DNA of 64,000 nucleotides from Zygnema cylindricum. Taxonomy: Eukaryota; Streptophyta; Zygnematophyceae; Zygnematales; Zygnemataceae. Made by a program: the position numbers and the translations under genes. The DNA lies in the NCBI GenBank assembly GCA_037447655.1, contig JBBHKE010003204.1, forward strand, positions 24,600 to 88,599. The letters run 5' to 3'. The notes beneath the pieces are model-generated. The model did no database searches. It was not told the origin of the DNA and worked only from the letters and a program-made list of their open reading frames with translations. Position 1 is the stretch's first letter. Each line of letters begins with the position of its first letter. Positions 1 through 11,354 of this stretch are shown here, piece after piece.

Positions 1-1088
1 TTTTTTTCTATAGAGTGGGAAGTTTATATAGACCGGTTACCCAGAGAGGGAGGAGAAGGAGGAGGGGGGTGAAGTGGTGAGGGACGGGGGGGAGGGCTAG
101 GTGACTGTTAAAGTCAAGGGTACCTATGTAGAGAAGGGTATGACCAGATATATTTGAAGGGTGAGATATCTTTTTTTTATTATATCCTTTTTAGTTTTTT
201 TTTTTTTTTTTTTTAAGAAAATTCTTGAATTATTTCTCCCTGTAGATCGAAACTTTTTGAAAGATTCTCTTCTCTCTCCCTCTCTCTGTCTCTCTTCTCT
301 GTCTCACTCCCTCTCCTTCCGTTCCTCTCCTTCTCTCCCTCTCCCGCCCCCTCTCTCGCTCCCGCTCCCTCTGCCTCTCCCTCTCCCGCTCCCTCTCTCT
401 CTCCCTCTATCTCCCTGTCCCTCTTCTCGTCCTCTCTCCCCCTCTCCCTTTCCCCCTCCCTCTCCCTCTCTCCCTCTCCCTCTCCCTCTCCCTCTCCCTC
501 TCCCTCTGTTTGTACAGTTTTCATGAAAATCACTCCTTGTCTCAGGCACTCAGCCTCTTTTTTCTCTTTTTCTACACCCTTATGGCTGACCTTGTAGATT
601 ATTTTTTTATTGTTGCTGTCGTGGCAACCTCTCTTTTCTGCAGCTTGACAGACTCCCTTCCTGAGCCGGTGCCTATAATGATCTCTTTTTTGTCTTTTCT
701 TTGTCTTCTCTCTGTTTTTTCTGTCCTCATTTGTCTTATTGTCTTTTTCTGTCTTTTTGCCTTTTTGCCTTTTTGTCTTTTTGTCCTTTTGTCTTTCTGT
801 CTTTCCTGTCTCTTCTGTCTTTACTTTGTCCTTTTCTGCACCTTCTCGCCGACGTTGTCTCTTTCTACAATCTTCTTTTTTGTCCTTTTCCGCATCTTGC
901 TGCTGACGTGTCAATCCCTCTTTTTCGTCCTTTTCTGCATTTGTCATTTCCTACATTCGTCTCTTTTCTGCACCTTGCTGCTGACGTGTCAGTATACCCT
1001 TTTGTCCTTTTTTGTATTTTGTCGTTTTCTGCTATTCTTTATCTTTCTTCTGACGTGTCAGTCTCTCTTTTTTTGTCGTTTTCTGCAG
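1..1088. repeat. Low-complexity pyrimidine tract and T-rich minisatellite upstream of the YicC-like exons
   Basis: No gene is supported here. Positions about 265-510 are an almost pure C/T tract (CTCCCT-type units). Positions about 700-1080 are a T-rich degenerate tandem array in which a unit containing CTTTTCTGCA followed by a TGACGTGTCA-type palindrome recurs (about 905, 980, 1050). Long reading frames on either strand (Leu/Ser/Pro-rich, or Glu/Arg/Gly-rich) are products of the simple sequence. The end of the array supplies the polypyrimidine tract and CAG acceptor of the exon starting at 1089. The missing N-terminal exons of that gene are not recognisable here. Confidence 0.75.
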
Positions 1089-2832
1089 GCTATCCGACGC
1101 CCTTGCTGAGCTGGCGGCGTCGCGTCGCAGCGAGGGCGCCAGGCTGGCGGCCATGATGGACTGCCAGCTGGCGGAGCTGGAGGGGCTAGTGGGGGAGGGG
1201 AGGGAGAGGGAGGGGGGGGGGGGGGAGAAGGGGAGGGAGAGGGGGAGGGAGCGGGAGGGGGGGGGGGGGGGGGGGGGGAGGAGGGGGGAGAGGGAGCGGA
1301 ATGGGGAGACGGATAGTAGGCGAGATTTTTTTTTCTTCCTTTGGTTTTTATTTTATTTTTTTTGTTCTTTTTTTTTCCCAGTTCTCAGATGCCTTTCTAT
1401 TGGCACACCTGAAGTTTTTTTTTTTCCCTCGTAATGATCGTCTCCTTCCTTGATCTTCCGCTGACCTTTTTTTTTTTCTTTTTCTTTTCGTTTTTTTTTT
1501 CCCGGGCTGCCCTTAAAAAAAAAGGTGACGGACCTGATGCGATTGGATGAAAATTTACATTCGGGGAGACTGGAGCAGGAGGCCGCCCTGCTGGCCTCCA
1601 AGGCGGACGTCAGGGAGGAGGTAGGAGGGGGGGGGGAGGGAGGGGGAGGGGAGGGGGAGGGGGAGGGGGAGGGAGAGGGAGAGGGAGAGCCTATGTCACT
1701 GCTGACGTCATCACCCACTCCATTGCTGAAGTACATTGCCGACGTCATCTCAGATGATGTCATCGCCGCCCTCATGCTGACGTCACCACCCGCCTCAATG
1801 ATGACGTCATCACCATTCGGCGCTGACGGCATCACTTTGTTGCTGAGATCATCACCGACCTAGTGCTGACGTCATCAGCACTGATGCTGACGTCACTACA
1901 CCTGTGGGCTGGCAGCTGGAGCGCTTGGAGTCTCACGTGGAGTGGGCGCGAGATCTCCTCCAATCGGGAAGTGCCAGCTCAGCGGTCGCTGATGTGGCGC
2001 AGAAAAAAACAAAAACGGCGTCGGCAGGGCGGTCTCTGGAGTTTTTGGCGCAGGAGTTTATGAGGGAGGCGAATACTTTGTGTGCGAAGGTAAAAGAAAA
2101 AACACTTTTATGCAAATAAACCATAAAAAGAGATAAAGTGAATATATAAATAAAACTAATACAATAAGTTAATAAAGGCAAATTATTTATTATTCGGGAT
2201 GCGGATCGACGGGCGTCACATTTTGATATATCGGTGGACCAATGTGGTTTTGCGATTCTGATGATGTCTCCGATTCACGATACGTATTTGAATGTGAGAT
2301 ATTCGTTTTTGTTTATTTCAATTTCCATTCCATTCCTTTACATTCCTCCATTTCCCCATCGTTTCCTTCCTTCCCTTCCCTTCCTTCCTTCCTTCCCCCT
2401 TCCTCCTTCCCTCCCTTCCCTTCCCTTCCTTCCTTCCTTCCTTCCCTCCCCTTCCTTCCCCCCTCCCTCCCTCCCCTTCCCTCTCTTCCCTTCCCTTCCC
2501 TTCCCTTCCCTTCCCTTCCCTCCTTCATTCCTTCGCTTCCTTCCTCCCTCCCCTTCCTCCCTTCCCTTCCTTCCCCTTCCTTCCTTCCCTTCCCTTTTCT
2601 TCATCCCTTCCCTTCCCTTCCCTTCCCTTCCCTATCGTAATAACCATAACGATAAAAACGATAACCAATACTTTATCCACAGTAATAAACTTTTAAGTAA
2701 CTTTTTACCCGTAACAAGAAAACATTAAAATAATTAGTTACCCATATAGTAATTAATTAATAGTTACCAGTATTAATGATTTACCCAAAACCATGAACTT
2801 TTAAGTACTTTTTTGTTACACTATTACGATGA

Positions 2833-2863
<31 letters not shown>

Positions 2864-4596
2864 CCCTTCCCTTCAATTCCAAAAATATTAAATTTTAAAG
2901 AATCAGTTTTGAAATTTGAAATTTTGAAATTTTGAAAGATCAAATTTTCGAAACGGCAAACGAGGGAGAAAGGAAGGAGGGAGAGTTGAAGGAAACAAGA
3001 TGAAGGGAGGAAGAGGGAGAGTTGAAGGAAACAAGATGAAGGGAGGAAGAGGGAGAGAGTTGCCACCCTCCCTCTTCCTCCTCCTCTCCTTCTCCCTCTC
3101 CCTCTCCATCTCCCTCTCCCTCTCCATCTCCCTCTCCCACTCCCCTTCAGGAGAGCCCCACCCTCTCCCTCTCCCCCCCTCCCCCTCCCCTTCCCCCTCC
3201 CTCTCCCTCTCCCCCACCGCCCATTGTCGAACCGTCGGTTGTCGACGGTACGACCGGTACAAATCAACGGTACAAATTGTTGTTAATATTAATGTCCACT
3301 TTAATCGGCTTTTTCTTTATTAATCTGACGGTTGTGATGGAAAGCGAAGGATCTTACCTTCTGATTGAGAGTGTCCAAACGGAAATTGGAGATGTGTGTA
3401 TGTAAAACTGATAAAAGTGGGGAAAAAAACATTGACCTTATTATCGATTTACGGGGTACGGAAGGAACTGTGGTTAGTGAAAATGTAAATTATCCTTTAA
3501 TATCCTTTAATATCCTTTAAATGCAGATTTTGGACGTCGGTAATGTCAGTATCTGTACTCCCTCTCTCCTACTCTCTCTCTCTCTCCCTCTCCCTCTCGC
3601 TTTCCATTTTTCCAATTATCCCAATTCTACTGTTGGTACCGGGATTACTGAAAATGTGAATGAATCACACGGGCAGAGTTTTGGATGTCATAATATCAGT
3701 ATTAAAACCTACTTCCGTACTAAAGCGTTTTTCCATACTGAATTGTTTTTCCATACTAAAAATGTACTTTCGTACGAAAGTGTACTTTACACTTACTTCA
3801 GTACTGTAACGTACTTCCGTACTAACACGTACTTCAGGTAAACGTATCCGTACTTTAACATACTTTCGTACTAAAACAAACTTTATGTAATTGTATCCGT
3901 ACTATAGTGTATGTCTGTAACAAAACGTACTTTCATGTAAACGTATCTGTATAAAAACGTACTTCCTTTGACTTGTAGGAAGTCAATCTGAGGAGTCATG
4001 GCGGTTTTTTTTTGCCGATTGGGCAGCTTAAAGGGTGGTTTGGAAATAAAAAAACAGTATACTATGATTACAGTATTGGAGTTACCGACGTTAACATTAT
4101 TATTTTTACTGTGCCTCTGGAGTATTATACTGGGAAGTATTATATTCGCGAGTAAATCCATTAGAATACACACTTATTGTTGTTTACCGTATTTTAAAAG
4201 TCTCCGAAAATTCATATATTACTGGAAATAGTAACTCCCAGTAACTCTTATATACTCATATACTTTACCCGATACTCCCTTTATATTATCTTCACCGTTT
4301 TTTCACTCATATAATTACCCCAATAACTTTGTATCTTTTCTTTTTATCTCGTTTTATCTCGTTTTGTTTTTCTTCATTCCGTAATCTTTTTCCTTTTTTC
4401 TGGTTTAACCTCTCTACCTTTTTCAGTAAACGGAATTTTAAACTTTGAAATTTCTTTGTTTTTTCGGTTTGTTGATGTCATTTTAACAAATGTGACAAAT
4501 GTCACACAGTCCAGTGACGTGGAGTTGACGAGAATCGGATTAAAAATGAAGGGAGTGATTGACCAATTTCGGGAACAATCGGCCAACATAGAATAG
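1089..4596 (+). CDS. YicC-like (DUF1732) endoribonuclease family protein, C-terminal half, 4 exons
   Basis: Four exons are read on + : A 1089 to about 1188, B 1525-1620, C 1916-2089, D 4510-4596 (TAG stop). B, C and D join in phase 0. Exon A encodes an LSDALAEL...RRSEGARLAA stretch that matches the YicC segment with the conserved R..EG..L. Exon B ends RLEQEAALLASKADVREE, exon C starts LERLESH and contains AGRSLEFLAQEFMREANTL, and exon D ends GVIDQFREQSANIE. These correspond in order to the RLEQE..LLA..DV.EEL.RL..H, GR.LDF..QE.NRE.NTL.SK and IEQ.REQ.QNIE blocks of bacterial YicC/YloC, a family with RNase activity in E. coli. The exact end of A is unsure (donor GTGGGG), and about 25 residues between A and B expected from bacterial homologues are missing, so one exon may be unseen. 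In plants such a protein could be organellar; no targeting peptide is visible because the N-terminus is absent. Exon C has a Lys/Ser/Ala-rich insert before the GR motif. Confidence 0.82.
1630..1900. repeat. G-rich tract and TGACGTCA-containing minisatellite in a YicC-like intron
   Basis: Intron B/C starts with a GGGGGA/GGGAGA purine tract (about 1627-1690). It continues into a degenerate tandem array in which GCTGACGTCATCA-like units recur about six times (near 1701, 1740, 1776, 1802, 1867 and 1888). Several contain the full 8-bp palindrome TGACGTCA. The array reads open in some frames but has no protein-like composition. Confidence 0.75.
2330..4240. repeat. Long intron with (TTCCC)n, polypyrimidine, (CCCTCT)n and GTACTT arrays
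   Basis: The intron between YicC-like exons C and D holds simple repeats only. There is a (CCCTT)n pyrimidine tract at about 2335-2635, poly-T at 2836-2865, a short 30-bp direct repeat (GAGTTGAAGGAAACAAGATG unit) at about 2973-3060 and CT-rich blocks at 3060-3220. A degenerate array of ACTTCCGTACTAAAACGT-like units lies at about 3705-3970. TATCCTTTAA is repeated three times at about 3493-3520. No coding feature was recognised in 2090-4509. Confidence 0.7.
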
Positions 4597-5125
4597 TATG
4601 GAGAGAATTATTTTAATTTTTAAGGTTTTTTTTTCTTTTCCTTTTCTTTTTTTATTTTTTTGTTACCTTTTTTTTTGTCTCCTCTTTTTGGTCTTTTTTT
4701 TTCGGTCTCCCTTTTTTTGTCCCTTTTTTTGGGTCTTGTTTTTTTGGTCTCTTTCTTTTTCCTTTTCTTTTTCTTTGCTGTTTTTTGAACTTTTATTAGT
4801 CTTTGAATGCGATGGTTAATTTTTTGTTTTTTTTTTTGAGGACCGGTTCACATCATTTTTTTTGTTTTTTTTTTTTTTTTTTGCGTTTTTTTTCTCCTTT
4901 TTTTAATCAGTTTTTAAATTAAAGAATTATAGTTCAACTCCCCCCCCCTCCTCCCCCCTCTTCTCCTTTTTTTCCTTTTTTTTCCTTTTTTTTGACAATC
5001 AGTACAATGCTATTTACAGAAAGCAAACTTGGGAGTTTCATACTCTTTACAATTGTTTTTTTATTTTTTTTTGAGCATTTCAAATAGTATTTGGACAATA
5101 ATACACACAATATATATACACACAG

Positions 5126-5189
<64 letters not shown>

Positions 5190-5208
5190 CTGTGTATATA
5201 TATATGTA

Positions 5209-5261
<53 letters not shown>

Positions 5262-5300
5262 GTATATATATAAAGGCAAATTGTAACTTCAAATATTTTT
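4597..5300. repeat. T-rich spacer and (TA)n microsatellite
   Basis: Downstream of the YicC-like stop codon is a strongly T-rich stretch (about 4620-4910), then C-rich and T-rich runs. A compound (TA)n microsatellite at about 5129-5270 is interrupted by an ACATATCTGTG segment. The Ile/Tyr reading frames here are microsatellite artefacts. No gene seen. Confidence 0.85.
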
Positions 5301-5534
5301 GAACCATGAAAACACTCAATTTCACGCAAAATTAATGGTATATGAGAGTTTGTTGCTCATATATTGCAATATGGCAATTTTTCTTGTGATAACCGTGGCC
5401 ATTGCTAATGCCACAACCTTAAAAATTTTAATGTACTATGACTTTATTAGAAACAACACGATGGTAAACCATACGAGTCTATGAGAACAAAAAAAGACGA
5501 TAGTGCCAAAATTGAAAACTACATGTGTAGGGAA

Positions 5535-5800
5535 GCAAGCGAGAAGGAAAAGCAAGGTGAAAAAGTGAACACGGAGGGAGAGGGAGGGAGGGAAAGAGGA
5601 TGGTAAGGAGGGAATGAAAGGGTAGCAAAAAGGGAGAATGGAGGGGGAAGAACAAGGGAGGGAAGGGGAGGGAAAGTGGCGGAGCGAAAGGGGAAAGTTG
5701 GGGAGAAATGCGGGAAGGATTGATGTAGGGAGGGAGGGAGAGAGGGGGGAAAGAGGGAGGGAAAAGCAAGGCGAAGAAGTGAACACGCAACAAAATGGCA
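5535..5800. repeat. Purine-rich GGGAGG/GGAAAG low-complexity tract
   Basis: The + strand is almost all purine (units such as GGGAGGGA and GGGGAAAG), giving Pro/Ser/Leu-rich frames on the opposite strand that do not resemble a protein family. Confidence 0.75.
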
Positions 5801-5869
5801 TGTTAAACATCGATACTTAGAGAAGTAACAACCGTTAAAATAAAGACACGGCAGTGGGCTTAAACTGAC

Positions 5870-8350
5870 TTCACTTAACACAGCTTAAACGTACTTAAAG
5901 ATCTACGAAAGGCACCCTAGTAAGTCCCCCAAGCTTGGGGGAGTGCGTTGAGAAAAACGCTGACGATCCATAATCACACTAATGGATCGAAGGTTGAACC
6001 AATTGTAAAGCCATAAAAAAACATTGTCAATAAAAAGAACTAAGGACCGACGGAAGAGGGCTCTTAAGTCCTCATTGCTTGAATGAGCATTAACCAGAAG
6101 AAAGATATACTCGTTTAAACCAACACCCAAATATCCCGACTGCCATCGCTTAAAGTCATCCACAGTATCTCAGTGTGCATAGTCACACTCATTCTTCTTA
6201 GCCGTGTAATGGGTGGGAGGATCTTGACAGATGACTATTTTCGAGGTAGGGTTCGACAAACAATGTCACCAAATATGTGGCGTGCACCATCAAGTGGTAC
6301 AATATCAATCGGGTGCGAAGGAAAAAAATGTGAAACATCACAACGAACAAAGTATCCCCCTCCAAAAGCGATAGTCGCAATGGCTTCACGAATAGTATCA
6401 ACGAAGCAAATGGATCCCATTGGGCTTAAGGACAAGGTCGCACGAGAAAATAAACAAGTCAAGGAAAGCTGGATAAGAGAGGCCAAGTCCGAAGTTGATG
6501 AGGTGGTGAATTGAGCAGCCGTGAGACGTAGAGAGTATAAAATAGGCGTACCTAATAGCCAAGCTCTATAACTAGGTCCACCAAAAAAAAAAAAAATCAC
6601 GAAACGAGGCAACAATAAGCGCCTTGGAAAGTCAAAATTTAATGTCGACGATAGCATGAATAGAAATTAATTCTTAGACACGTGCAATCAGTTTCGTACC
6701 AAGGGTGGAACCGGCATATCCGCTAACGCAAGAGGAGGAAGAGAAGATGACTCATCCAAAAGGACAAGAGACAAGAGTGGAGGCATTACGGCTCCAACTT
6801 CCTAGATCGCTGCGGGAGCAATAGGTGTCATGGATAGTAAACCCAATCCTCCTTCAGTGACAAGAAGGGAAGCCTAAATGCGGGCCATGGGCCTAGACTC
6901 GTGATTAAAATCCCCACAATCTGACAAATTATGAAAGAGGTCTAGAAGGTGATCATAAAAGGCGGAAAGTGATGAGACAAACGTTGGGGTGGGAGGGAAG
7001 TACGAGTAGGATGTTATGGGCGGTGGGGGAAACAACTTGTCAACAAAGAAATGGTCACTTACGGATCAAGAAGATTGGGAAGCTCGTCCTCTAGGGATAA
7101 ATTTGTTTGACCAATAAATCAAGCAATTAGAGCACGAATGTATTCCAACCATGTGAGCAACCTAACACGCAAAAGTTTGCTCGAATGCAAGAGGAATTTG
7201 AAACCAGGAGGGGCATGACCAATGCCAAACTTCGAGGGTTGGACAAGAAGATTGAGTTTTGGCGGACGATCTGTGAAAAATTTACAAGCCGATATGCCTT
7301 AGTCCATTGGGCCCATAATATGTGTATTCTCTCCAACCGAAGGGAAGTGGCAAGAAAAAAATCCTAGCGGGAAGAACGGAGGGCCTGATAATGAGCAAAG
7401 GCAAATAAAGGTTCCCCAAGATGGCCGCCTTGACAAGTGTCGGTTGTAGAGGAAAGAGGATCCAAATCACCATCAGTCGCGAAGGAGAAGTTGTTGGTCA
7501 AAGAATAAAAGGCTTTCATAAAATGGGATATTTGGACAATCGGTGAAGGGGCAACCAAAAGCTCTATGCGTTCAAATCCACAATATTGAAAGTGTTGTAA
7601 ACATCGTCTTGAATGACTGACTAATCCCGGATGGACATCTAACAAAGTTCGAACCAGGTGGAGAACGACCTTATAAAACCTTTGTTGCTAGTGCAAACTG
7701 ATGAGGAGCAAAATAATCATGAAATGCGTATTGGAGCTGGATACAAATGGCACATGCCACCAATCTGTATAATACCCCTCCCTGGACAATATGGTGGATA
7801 ACCCCATCGATTTTGGTCATAGCCACAAAGCGAGACCCCATGAGAAGATTAGAAATCTGAGGGGAATAATCGCACCAACAATAAGGGAACATACTCGAAA
7901 GAATATATCTTAACCCGGAGCACCTTATTCACTAGGCAAACCATCGTAGAATGTTCTTGACAGACCTCATGATAAAACATGTCGGGAAGTGGTAAGGGCC
8001 ATAATGAAAGCATCTCGACAAAAAATAAGACAATCCGAAGGCTCAAAGGTGTGGATAGAAAGGGAAAAAGGTGCCGGCAGATGAAGAGCTCAAAGAACCT
8101 CGACTGTTGTAGAAGACCGAGAAGCAGGGCAGGGTTGAATGGCTGGAGGGCCTGAACCACTCCAAAAACCTCACCAGCAAGACCCAAATGGGCAACTCGT
8201 CGATAAGAGGATGGTCTATCCAATGGCCTAGGAAGATCACGTGGTGTGAAAGAAACACTAGCATTACGATTGCCGTATTTGGTACGGAACGCCTTGCAAT
8301 CACCCCGAAGAAGACGCCTACAACAAGCCATAGTCTCTCGACTCCCACTA
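5870..8350 (-). pseudogene. LINE-type (non-LTR) reverse transcriptase relic
   Basis: Several short frames on the minus strand line up in N-to-C order as one decayed polypeptide. At 8331-7900 an RVAHLGLAGEVFGVVQAL-type segment matches the helical region before many LINE RTs. At 7892-7671 are LYRLVACAICIQL and DYFAPHQF, matching the RT pattern (V.RPI..G.v.yRLvak...phQFG). At about 7440-7367 CQGGHLGEPLFAFAHYQALR corresponds to the RQGDPLGGPLFAL motif. At about 7336 RIHILWAQ corresponds to the (D)D..I.G segment. The end, near 6300, has an IDIVPLDG...FGDIV block that is shared with a second copy at 40450-40690. Stops and frameshifts break every domain and the catalytic Asp pair is not intact. No endonuclease domain was recognised. 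LINE assignment is from these motifs only. Confidence 0.6.
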
Positions 8351-8420
8351 CTATAGGACCTAAAGGGAAAATAAGAGAAAGTGGTGCGAAGGAGGGATGT
8401 CTATTTAACTTCTAAGGTGG

Positions 8421-9655
8421 ACACAACAAGTTAATAGGGAGAAATCGATGTACGGTTACTCGTAGTACAAAAAAGCCACCTAAGTGAACTTCTCAAACTA
8501 GATAAGTACTCATAGAGAACGTCACATACAAGTCATAATGAGACTACTACATAATAATTATTTTTAATGGTAGTGTTGTGTATAGGGTTATTTCATAGCG
8601 TAATAATTTTGATGTCGATAAATCAAAATATCGAATGGTGAGAACGTCCCATTTATCGCTCCGAACCAACAAACATTACCAAGAGACATTTGGTGGAAGG
8701 TGGGGGCCTGCATAACCATTGAATATAATGGGGGGAGGGGGTACGAATGGGGGGGGGGGGGGGCATCAGGGGAGCCACGGAGAGGGGTGGGGCTGAGGGG
8801 GGGGGTGGGGGGCACGATTTTGGTTCTTAATTATTTCAGTCCATCCCAAACCAACGTAAGGAGGTCCTGTGATACTTATCGACCCCGATAACTTATCACG
8901 ATATATCATAATGTTATTGCAGCATAAGCCTTATCGAATATCCGACCAATATATTGATTATCGGTAGGTCCAAAAACGGTACATATCGAATATCGGCAAG
9001 GGGCTTTCGACACACAAGACTATGTAACAATGGCCATGCAACTAGTGGCAAAATCAAATAATTGACACAAAATGCAAGAATGTCACTTAACATATGTTAA
9101 TTGGGAACCCGTTATGGAGTATGTAAGGTCAACAGGCCACAGGACAAAACTGTTGTAGACCTTAGCGTTTTTACAAGCAGACACATAATTGTTTAAGCGA
9201 AAACGAAACGAATCGCTGCCAAGCTGTAAGCATTGTACGCACTTGTTGGAAATTGACGCTGCACAAATGCTTAAATGATCAATAAGTATGTTATTTGTCA
9301 ATAAATATTTTTTTCCATGGCGCCAAAATGTCATAAAAACGTAGCAAGGAAATTAGCGGATAACTCTCTCTTACACATATAATACTTTAACAACTATACT
9401 AGCCAATAACATTGTGAGACATGAACTAACTCCACTGACATGACGCAATATGACACATACACATGGTCGTTGTCAAAGTTGAAGTGCACCGCGAAATTTA
9501 AGCTTCATTTTGTTGAACCAGTGATTGTACCAATCTGGTTAAGTGAAGCATTTGCGAGGAATGCAAGCTCAACGAAACATACGTTGTCATGCCGCATCTC
9601 GTCGGCCATTTTAATTGTTTATATTTAGGTTTTAGGATGGGCAACCGACCGCTAC
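8421..9655. other. Intergenic, no gene recognised; poly-G tract
   Basis: No supported coding feature. A G-rich tract lies at about 8727-8815. ATCGATAT/TATCG-rich sequence at about 8610-9000 is related to dispersed repeats near 32770-32890 and 47810-48450. A small open frame at 9083-9334 (minus) has no recognised family. Confidence 0.5.
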
Positions 9656-9689
9656 ACTAATTTGCATTCGGGTGTATTTGGGTTTCGCA

Positions 9690-9990
9690 GGGCCGTACAT
9701 ACTTACGCTGGCCGGCCGTACATACTTACGTTGGCCGTAATTTCCGCCGACGGCGAGTTCCACCGTACAACATACATCTCCCGTGATTTCCGTCGACGGT
9801 GGATTTTGTCATTTCACGTCGACCGTACAACATATATTCTGCGCGATTTCCGCCGACGGTGGATTCGATCATTTCGCGTCACCGTACAAGTTACATTGTC
9901 CAAAATTCCTGCGACTACAAATTCGACCGTACCTTCGGTCCTACCGTACCTACTTTCATTTCCCGAAATCCCGGCCGACGACAATTTTGA
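9690..9990. repeat. Degenerate tandem repeat with TTTCCGCCGACGGTGGATT core
   Basis: A unit of roughly 65 bp (GATTTCCGCCGACGGTGGATT, then CATTTCGCGTC and ACCGTACAAC) is repeated with divergence about four times. Examples are near 9739, 9782, 9842 and 9967. The reading frames across it (up to 122 residues) repeat the same amino-acid pattern and are explained by the array. Confidence 0.7.
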
Positions 9991-10175
9991 ATCATTTCGC
10001 GTGAAGGAGCATCTCGCCCGTCGACGCTGATTTATACTCAGTTCGAAATATGGCATCCGGACCGTTGACGGACGTACAGATAAGCCGACTGTCATTTCTG
10101 ACAATGCGACGCGATTGGAATATTTTAAGGGTATGTCCCCATGTAAGCGATACTTTGAAAAAGTATTTTGGACTG

Positions 10176-10680
10176 TACACCGCGAATCGTAATTAGAGTA
10201 AATTACTCTAATTCGGTCGCTCGAAATTTCGACTCTATCACATGAAATAGAGTAAACGATTCTAATTTTTTCATTATTCTATTTTAGGTAGAGTTTAATT
10301 AGCGTTTTTAATTCTAATATAGGTTCATTTTAAATAGTGTGGAATACGGACGACCTCTGACCGTGCAAAATTGTACTTTATTAAGTAAAAAAGTACAAAT
10401 AATGATTTAATACAGGCCGTTATCATGTAACTGCGTTTTAACAAACCGCGTAGTGCAAACGTCATAGTGACGATAAACTGTACGTTTTGCCAAATTCTGT
10501 ACGAATACCTTATTTACAGTTGAGGATATTAGCGTGCCAAATTAGAGTACTTAAATAAATTAGAGTAAATTTCATAGTTGAAAAAGCTCTATCACATAAA
10601 TTAGAGTTCATTACTCTAATTGTTTTTTTTAGTTTTTGTACTCTAATTTTTTCATTACTCTAATTACGATTCGCGGTGTA
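10176..10680. mobile_element. Short inverted-repeat transposon (MITE) with perfect 26-bp ends
   Basis: The left end (10176-10201) begins TACACCGCGAATCGTAATTA, and the right end (10655-10680) is its exact reverse complement over 26 bp. TA at each outer edge could be a TA target duplication, as in Tc1/mariner-Stowaway elements. There is no coding capacity. Relatives of the TACACCGYGAATCG end occur near 32640, 36600, 36906, 37655, 51530, 55400 and 55605. Confidence 0.75.
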
Positions 10681-10689
10681 GTGAAGTGT

Positions 10690-11354
10690 TCCGTCCTACT
10701 TTGAAAAGCGTCCCTATGTGCTAAAATGAAATCGAAACTTTGAAATGTGACGGTTGTAGACGTAGGTACAACTTTGTGACGGTTGACGACGACTACGAAA
10801 TTAGTGACGCCAACAAAAACAACGACAGTTGTAGACGTCTAGATTTTTGTAATTTTGTGACATGGCATATGTTTAGGGTTTTGTAACATCGTGACGTCAC
10901 GATCACTTTTGACAACGTCGACGTCACAAATTCAAGGACTTTCGGCCGTGGATACCCAATTTCGTTTTCTCTACATTTTTCGCTCTACTTGCCATAAAAA
11001 TATACATGAAGGGTAGCCAAAATAATTATTTTTCAAATATCTTTAATTTCATACCAGTTTTGTCGTGCCTTATTTTAAAAAGTGTGAGATAAAAGTGATA
11101 GTGTGAGAGGGAGAGGGGAGAGGCGACAACAACGTAAAATTCTACCGAGGACTCATGAATGAAAGTGGAGGTCCGCGACCCCTTCAATTTTTTCCCATAC
11201 ATCCTCGTATTTTCCGCACATGCGCGTGACGGGCAAGGAGAAAAATAGCGAGTCGTCCTAAAATTTTCCCGCTCGTGTGTCACGTGCGTGGGCCGTTTTT
11301 GCATTCTTTGTTTTGGGCGGTACTTTCCCTAAAATCACCTCGCGAGGTGATTTT
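10690..11354. repeat. Repeat copy ending in a 24-bp perfect palindrome
   Basis: This stretch is related along its length to 58550-59329 in the same orientation. Shared blocks include a GTGACGTCACG/GTGACATCACG segment, CTACTTGCCAT.AAAATA, a GAGAGGGAGAG run and a run of GCGTGACGGGCAAGG type. It ends in a 24-bp perfect palindrome centred on CACCTCGCGAGGTG (11331-11354). It is non-coding and the element class is unknown. Confidence 0.6.

Noticed and set aside
213-947. 244-residue Glu/Arg/Lys-rich frame on the minus strand
   Set aside because: It follows a C/T simple-sequence tract; composition and repetition show a low-complexity artefact.
2234-2728. 164-residue Pro/Ser/Phe frame
   Set aside because: Encoded by a (TTCCC)n tract inside an intron; no domain.
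5029-5329. Ile/Tyr-rich frames on both strands
   Set aside because: Pure (TA)n microsatellite translation.
9690-10030. Apparent repeat protein in three overlapping frames
   Set aside because: All frames derive from a degenerate tandem DNA repeat.
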